This document shows positions 13,946 through 16,459 of a DNA stretch of 16,459 nt, piece by piece. A model generated the notes under the pieces. That model saw only the letters and a list, made by a program, of their open reading frames with translations, did not search any database and was not told where the DNA came from. Both the position numbers and the translations under genes were made by a program. The stretch's first letter is position 1. Each line of letters opens with the position of its first letter. The DNA comes from Cellvibrionaceae bacterium (GTDB lineage Bacteria; Pseudomonadota; Gammaproteobacteria; Pseudomonadales; Cellvibrionaceae), in NCBI GenBank assembly GCA_021151525.1, contig JAGKXD010000089.1, forward strand, positions 1 through 16,459. The letters are read 5' to 3'.

Positions 13946-14254
13946 ATGTCGGATGGTGCTTTAACCAAAGCGGATTTAGCTGAAAAGCTGTATGAAGATC
14001 TAGGTTTAAACAAACGTGAAGCCAAGGAGCTGGTTGAACTCTTCTTTGAGGAGATTCGCCACGCGCTTGAAAATAATGAACAGGTTAAGTTATCCGGATT
14101 TGGTAACTTTGAACTGCGCGATAAGAGCCAGCGCCCGGGTCGCAACCCGAAAACTGGTGAAGAAATACCAATCAGCGCACGCAGGGTAGTTACCTTCCGT
14201 CCCGGACAAAAACTTAAGGCTCGAGTAGAAGCTTATGTTGGAACCCAGTCATAA
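13946..14254 (+). CDS. ihfA: Integration host factor alpha subunit
   Basis: This 102-residue DNA-bending protein of the HU/IHF family forms a heterodimer with IHF beta. The start MSDGALTKADLAEKLYEDLG is typical of the alpha chain, as is the flexible beta arm SQRPGRNPKTGEEIPISARR, which carries the proline that intercalates into bent DNA. AGGA lies 9 bases before the ATG. The last 20 bases overlap the start of the MerR gene in another frame. Its position after pheT is the common gammaproteobacterial arrangement. Confidence 0.98.
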   Translation: MSDGALTKADLAEKLYEDLGLNKREAKELVELFFEEIRHALENNEQVKLSGFGNFELRDKSQRPGRNPKTGEEIPISARRVVTFRPGQKLKARVEAYVGTQS

Positions 14255-14594
14255 CGACGAACTCCCGGTCATCCCCGGGAAGCGCTATTTCACTATTGGT
14301 GAAGTCAGTGAGTTGTGTGCGGTTAAACCGCACGTGCTGCGCTATTGGGAGCAGGAATTCCCCCAATTAAAGCCCGTAAAACGCCGCGGTAACCGTCGCT
14401 ATTACCAGCGTCAGGATGTAATGACGATTCGCCAGATTCGCTCATTGCTCTATGATCAAGGTTTTACGATTGGTGGTGCTCGCTTGCAAATGAGCAGCGA
14501 AACCTCTCAGACCGATATCAATCAATTCTCGCAATTGGTCAATCAAATGATTGGCGAGTTGGAGCAGGTTTTGAAGGTCTTAAAGTCTCGGTGA
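14235..14594 (+). CDS. MerR-family transcriptional regulator
   Basis: The 119-residue protein has a winged helix-turn-helix at about 17-85 (YFTIGEVSELCAVKPHVLRY, then RRGNRRYYQRQDV) and a C-terminal coiled-coil (about 92-117) for dimerisation. It lacks the cysteine metal-binding loop of MerR, CueR or SoxR, so no metal or redox role can be claimed. Its start overlaps ihfA by 20 bases, which suggests translational coupling. Closely similar short MerR proteins with the same N-terminus follow ihfA in Pseudomonas, as I recall. Target genes are unknown. Confidence 0.93.
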   Translation: MLEPSHNDELPVIPGKRYFTIGEVSELCAVKPHVLRYWEQEFPQLKPVKRRGNRRYYQRQDVMTIRQIRSLLYDQGFTIGGARLQMSSETSQTDINQFSQLVNQMIGELEQVLKVLKSR

Positions 14595-14665
14595 GGTTTG
14601 ACAAAAGCCTCGCGAACTTCATGGAAAATCCTATTAATTCCGAGCGGATTAATCCTAATAGTTTG

Positions 14666-14693
14666 TTGCAATCCCAATGAATTAAGGTATTAT
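14666..14693 (+). promoter_or_regulatory. Sigma-70 promoter of the tRNA-Pro gene
   Basis: TTGCAA (14666-14671) and TATTAT (14688-14693) are separated by 16 bases. They are followed by a GC-rich discriminator (GCCCGTCCC) typical of stringently controlled stable-RNA promoters and preceded by an AT-rich stretch that could act as an UP element. Transcription would start near 14700, giving a 60-base 5' leader with a GCACGC/GCGTGC hairpin to be removed by RNase P. Confidence 0.7.
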
Positions 14694-14759
14694 GCCCGTC
14701 CCTTGCAGCACAGGCTCACGCCGTGTTGCGCACGCAATAGCGTGCAAAGTTTTTACCGT

Positions 14760-14836
14760 CGGAGCGTAGCGCAGCTCGGTAGCGCACCATACTGGGGGTG
14801 TGGGGGTCGTGGGTTCAAATCCCGCCGTTCCGACCA
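14760..14836 (+). tRNA. tRNA-Pro (anticodon GGG)
   Basis: The 77-base cloverleaf is complete. The acceptor stem CGGAGCG/CGTTCCG has one G-U pair. The D arm is GCGC/GCGC. The anticodon stem CCATA/TGTGG carries loop CTGGGGG: anticodon GGG at positions 34-36 and G37, as usual for proline tRNAs. The T arm is GTGGG-TTCAAAT-CCCGC (one wobble) and the CCA end is encoded. It reads CCC and CCU codons. A terminator begins 8 bases after it. Confidence 0.97.
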
Positions 14837-14843
14837 TTTTTTG

Positions 14844-14873
14844 AAAAAAGGCGCTTTTATAAGCGCCTTTTTT
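14844..14873 (+). terminator. Rho-independent terminator of tRNA-Pro
   Basis: A perfect 13-bp stem runs AAAAAAGGCGCTT (14844-14856), loop TTAT, AAGCGCCTTTTTT (14861-14873). The A and T tracts on either side make it usable in both directions. Confidence 0.93.
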
Positions 14874-14902
14874 ATTGTCTGAAGTTTTTGCATTATTTGT
14901 TC

Positions 14903-14976
14903 TAAGCGTTTCAATTTGTGGCTAGTGGCACCTCTCAACCAAAGTGCTACCATGCGCCTTTGTTTAAAAACGCTTA
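14903..14976. repeat. Widely spaced 9-bp inverted repeat upstream of the SapC-like gene
   Basis: TAAGCGTTT (14903-14911) and AAACGCTTA (14968-14976) are exact reverse complements 56 bases apart in the promoter region of the next gene. They could be two operator half-sites for a looping regulator, or chance. Confidence 0.25.
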
Positions 14977-15023
14977 ATTTTTCCAGTGCACTCCGTGCGT
15001 AAAAAATAAAAAGAGGTATTCCT

Positions 15024-15767
15024 GTGTCAAAGCAATTGATGATTTACGACAATATCCAACCCCTGACTGAAAAGCACGCAAAATGGTCTGTGAGTGTTGA
15101 AAACCACGAATTTATCAACCACTTAAATTCCGTTCCTGTTTTGGCGACTGAAATTGCATTTGCTGCTTCAGAGTTTCCGGTAATTTTCTCCGCTACGGGT
15201 ACCGAAGGTGAGTATCTGCCGTTGGCTGTAATGGGCCTGAAAGATGGTCAAAACCTCTTGCTTGATGAGAAAAACATCCTTACTACCCGCTATGTGCCTG
15301 CATTCATTCGTCGTTACCCGTTCGTTCTGGGTGGCAGCAAAGATTCCGATATGATGGCTTTGTGTATTGATGAGGACAGCAAAGCATTAGTGCAAGATGG
15401 CAGCAGAGGCGCGCCTCTGTTTAAGGAAGATGGTTCTCACTCGGAGGTTTTAACGGATATCGTTGACTTCCTGAAAGACTATCAATATCGCGCAGAATTA
15501 ACGCGCACTTTCACTAAAAAGCTACATGACTTGGGTTTATTGGAGCCCATGTCGGCCAATATTTCTTTCAAAGCGAAAGAAGATGTGAATCTAAACTTGG
15601 GCGGTTTCTTTGTTGTGAAACGCGAAAAGTTAAAAACGATTAGTGATGAAGAAATCTTGGACTTGTTTAAGAAGGATGGTTTGGAGTTGATCTATGCTCA
15701 CATTCAATCGTTGGCTAACTTCAATCGTTTGATTGATATTATGTCTGCCAAGCTTGCTGCTGAATAA
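15024..15767 (+). CDS. SapC-family protein
   Basis: The 247-residue protein matches the SapC family (originally linked to S-layer export loci). Family-like blocks are SVPVLATEIAFAASEFPVIF (about 37-56), the TTRYVPAFIRRYPFVLG stretch (about 87-103), CIDEDS, and an acidic C-terminal helix pair. There is no signal peptide or membrane segment, so it appears cytoplasmic. Its biochemical role is not established and no S-layer or secretion gene is adjacent. Translation starts at GTG 15024 with GAGG 7 bases upstream; no nearby ATG fits as well. It is a single-gene unit between the tRNA terminator and its own strong terminator. Confidence 0.85.
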   Translation: MSKQLMIYDNIQPLTEKHAKWSVSVENHEFINHLNSVPVLATEIAFAASEFPVIFSATGTEGEYLPLAVMGLKDGQNLLLDEKNILTTRYVPAFIRRYPFVLGGSKDSDMMALCIDEDSKALVQDGSRGAPLFKEDGSHSEVLTDIVDFLKDYQYRAELTRTFTKKLHDLGLLEPMSANISFKAKEDVNLNLGGFFVVKREKLKTISDEEILDLFKKDGLELIYAHIQSLANFNRLIDIMSAKLAAE

Positions 15768-15781
15768 TTAATGCGAACTAG

Positions 15782-15820
15782 AAAAAAGCCGGGATCTCGT
15801 AAGAGGTTCCGGCTTTTTTT
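15782..15820. terminator. Bidirectional terminator between the SapC-like and hibernation-factor genes
   Basis: A 17-position stem (15782-15798 with 15803-15819) includes the core AAAAAAGCCGG/CCGGCTTTTTT and two G-U wobbles, around a GTAA loop. Flanking A and T tracts let it stop both convergent genes. A second small hairpin GGTGCT/AGCACC follows at 15824-15839. Confidence 0.92.
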
Positions 15821-15851
15821 ATGGGTGCTTGTAAGCACCTAGCTAAGCTGC

Positions 15852-16169
15852 CTATTGCAGCGTTCTTTGTCGTGCGGCAATTTGTTTAACTTTGCGCTCG
15901 GCACTGTTAAAAGCATCGCGTACGGCAAGATGAATTGATTCGTTGTCTTGGGTAACGGCTATAGGGTGCCCTTTGATATCAATCTCAATAGAGGCACGGA
16001 ATTGTTTGCCTTTGTGCTTGTGGTTGTGGGGGGTATCTAGTACTACGCGGCTGTGCATAATCTGATCTGAGAAGCGGTTTAGTTTTTCAAGTTTTTTCGA
16101 AATAACTTCGTTGAGTGAAGCAGAGAAATCCAAATCACGATATAAAACATCGACAGCAGGTTTCATCAT
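15852..16169 (-). CDS. Ribosome hibernation promoting factor (HPF/RaiA family, short form)
   Basis: This 105-residue protein is of the S30EA/sigma-54 modulation family, which binds the 30S decoding channel and inactivates ribosomes in stationary phase or stress. It shows the beta-alpha-beta-beta-beta-alpha pattern, with LNEVISKKLEKLNRF as the first helix and HLAVRDAFNSAERKVKQIAA as the last basic helix. It lacks the C-terminal dimerisation domain of long HPF. A His-rich strand-loop segment (TPHNHKHKGK, about 46-55) is longer than in E. coli YfiA. GGAG lies 4 bases before the first of two adjacent ATGs (16169) and 7 before the second (16166), so the start may be one residue shorter. It is not next to rpoN, unlike many gammaproteobacterial hpf genes. 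Confidence 0.88.
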   Translation of the reverse strand: MMKPAVDVLYRDLDFSASLNEVISKKLEKLNRFSDQIMHSRVVLDTPHNHKHKGKQFRASIEIDIKGHPIAVTQDNESIHLAVRDAFNSAERKVKQIAARQRTLQ

Positions 16170-16192
16170 AAAGCTCCTTAACGTTTATGTTA

Positions 16193-16255
16193 GAGGGCCG
16201 ATTCAACTTTAGGGCTTCTTGCGACTGGAGAAGCCCGTAAAAATTCCCGACCCTC
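16193..16255 (-). promoter_or_regulatory. Hairpin in the 5' leader of the hibernation-factor mRNA
   Basis: A perfect 8-bp stem, GGGCTTCT (16212-16219) with AGAAGCCC (16229-16236), is enclosed by GAGGG/CCCTC (16193-16197 with 16251-16255). No T tract follows on either strand, so it is not a terminator. On the minus strand it would occupy most of the 5' UTR between the putative start point and the ribosome binding site. Confidence 0.45.
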
Positions 16256-16261
16256 AACTTC

Positions 16262-16290
16262 AATATTGACTCTTTGAAGATAAATATCAA
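16262..16290 (-). promoter_or_regulatory. Candidate sigma-70 promoter of the hibernation-factor gene
   Basis: On the minus strand, TTGATA (16290-16285) and AATATT (16267-16262) are 17 bases apart, 5 of 6 and 4 of 6 consensus matches. Transcription would start near 16255, at the foot of the leader hairpin. Confidence 0.4.
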
Positions 16291-16459
16291 GGTGAAATTC
16301 AATAATCTTAATAACATTTTCGTCTCTGCATAGTTCTTTAAGCTATTTGGGTAATAAGAGGTAGGTAACTATTTTGGTGCTAGCTCATCAATTTGTTGGT
16401 TGTTTTGGCGCTAACTACACAGTTCTGATCGCACCAATACACTTCATTTTTTCCCGCAT
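16291..16459. other. AT-rich non-coding end of the window
   Basis: I see no gene here. There is one 7-bp inverted repeat TTGGTGC/GCACCAA (16374-16380 with 16431-16437) with a 50-base spacer, and a minus-strand open frame of only 14 codons from the window edge. It is probably upstream regulatory DNA of a neighbouring gene outside the window. Confidence 0.4.

Noticed and set aside
14598..14882. A 94-codon frame across the tRNA-Pro gene and its terminator.
   Set aside because: It runs through a clear tRNA and has no family resemblance or ribosome binding site.
14926..14940. TGGCAC upstream of the SapC-like gene as a sigma-54 -24 element.
   Set aside because: No GC-containing -12 element occurs at the required spacing.
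16374..16437. TTGGTGC/GCACCAA inverted repeat near the right edge.
   Set aside because: Seven bases with a 50-base spacer in AT-rich DNA is close to what chance gives.

Overview
The window reads as chromosome of a gammaproteobacterium close to Pseudomonas and Cellvibrio. The main reason is the block thrS-infC-rpmI-rplT-pheS-pheT-ihfA-merR followed by tRNA-Pro(GGG), which has Pseudomonas-type gene order and protein sequence, for example the zinc-type Cys cluster in PheS and the short MerR that overlaps ihfA. A rhombosortase-type protease and several cyclic-di-GMP genes suit a Cellvibrio-like relative. The genus is inferred, not proven.

Layout. Positions 1-1451 hold two AT-rich genes for unrecognised exported or membrane-anchored proteins, closed by a clear terminator. 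Then come a LigB-type extradiol dioxygenase (1628-2437) and a REC-REC-GGDEF protein shaped like PleD but with a ruined GGDEF signature (2518-3780). A rhombosortase is convergent with it (3777-4391, minus), followed by an apparently active PAS-GGDEF diguanylate cyclase (4550-5437). Convergent with that is an ECF sigma factor and zinc anti-sigma factor pair (5439-6313, minus). The convergent pairs meet at their stop codons with no room for terminators.

Positions 6314-6683 form a gene-free leader before the translation block. It contains a long imperfect hairpin and, directly before the thrS ribosome binding site, a small stem-loop that closely copies the anticodon arm of tRNA-Thr(GGU). This looks like a translational autoregulation operator. 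The block continues with infC (apparent AUC start), rpmI and rplT, then a strong terminator. A second unit starts after a structured leader: a monofunctional AroQ-type chorismate mutase, pheS, an inverted pair of REP-like repeats, pheT, ihfA and a MerR regulator. Placing a phenylalanine/tyrosine biosynthetic enzyme directly before phenylalanyl-tRNA synthetase is the most distinctive gene arrangement here.

The right end carries tRNA-Pro(GGG) with its own promoter and terminator, a SapC-family protein with a GTG start, a terminator shared by two convergent genes, and a minus-strand HPF/RaiA-type ribosome hibernation factor with a structured leader. The last ~170 bases hold no gene I can support. 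I see no IS element, CRISPR array or phage gene. The most novel-looking signals are regulatory: the thrS leader, the chorismate mutase leader and the REP pair.
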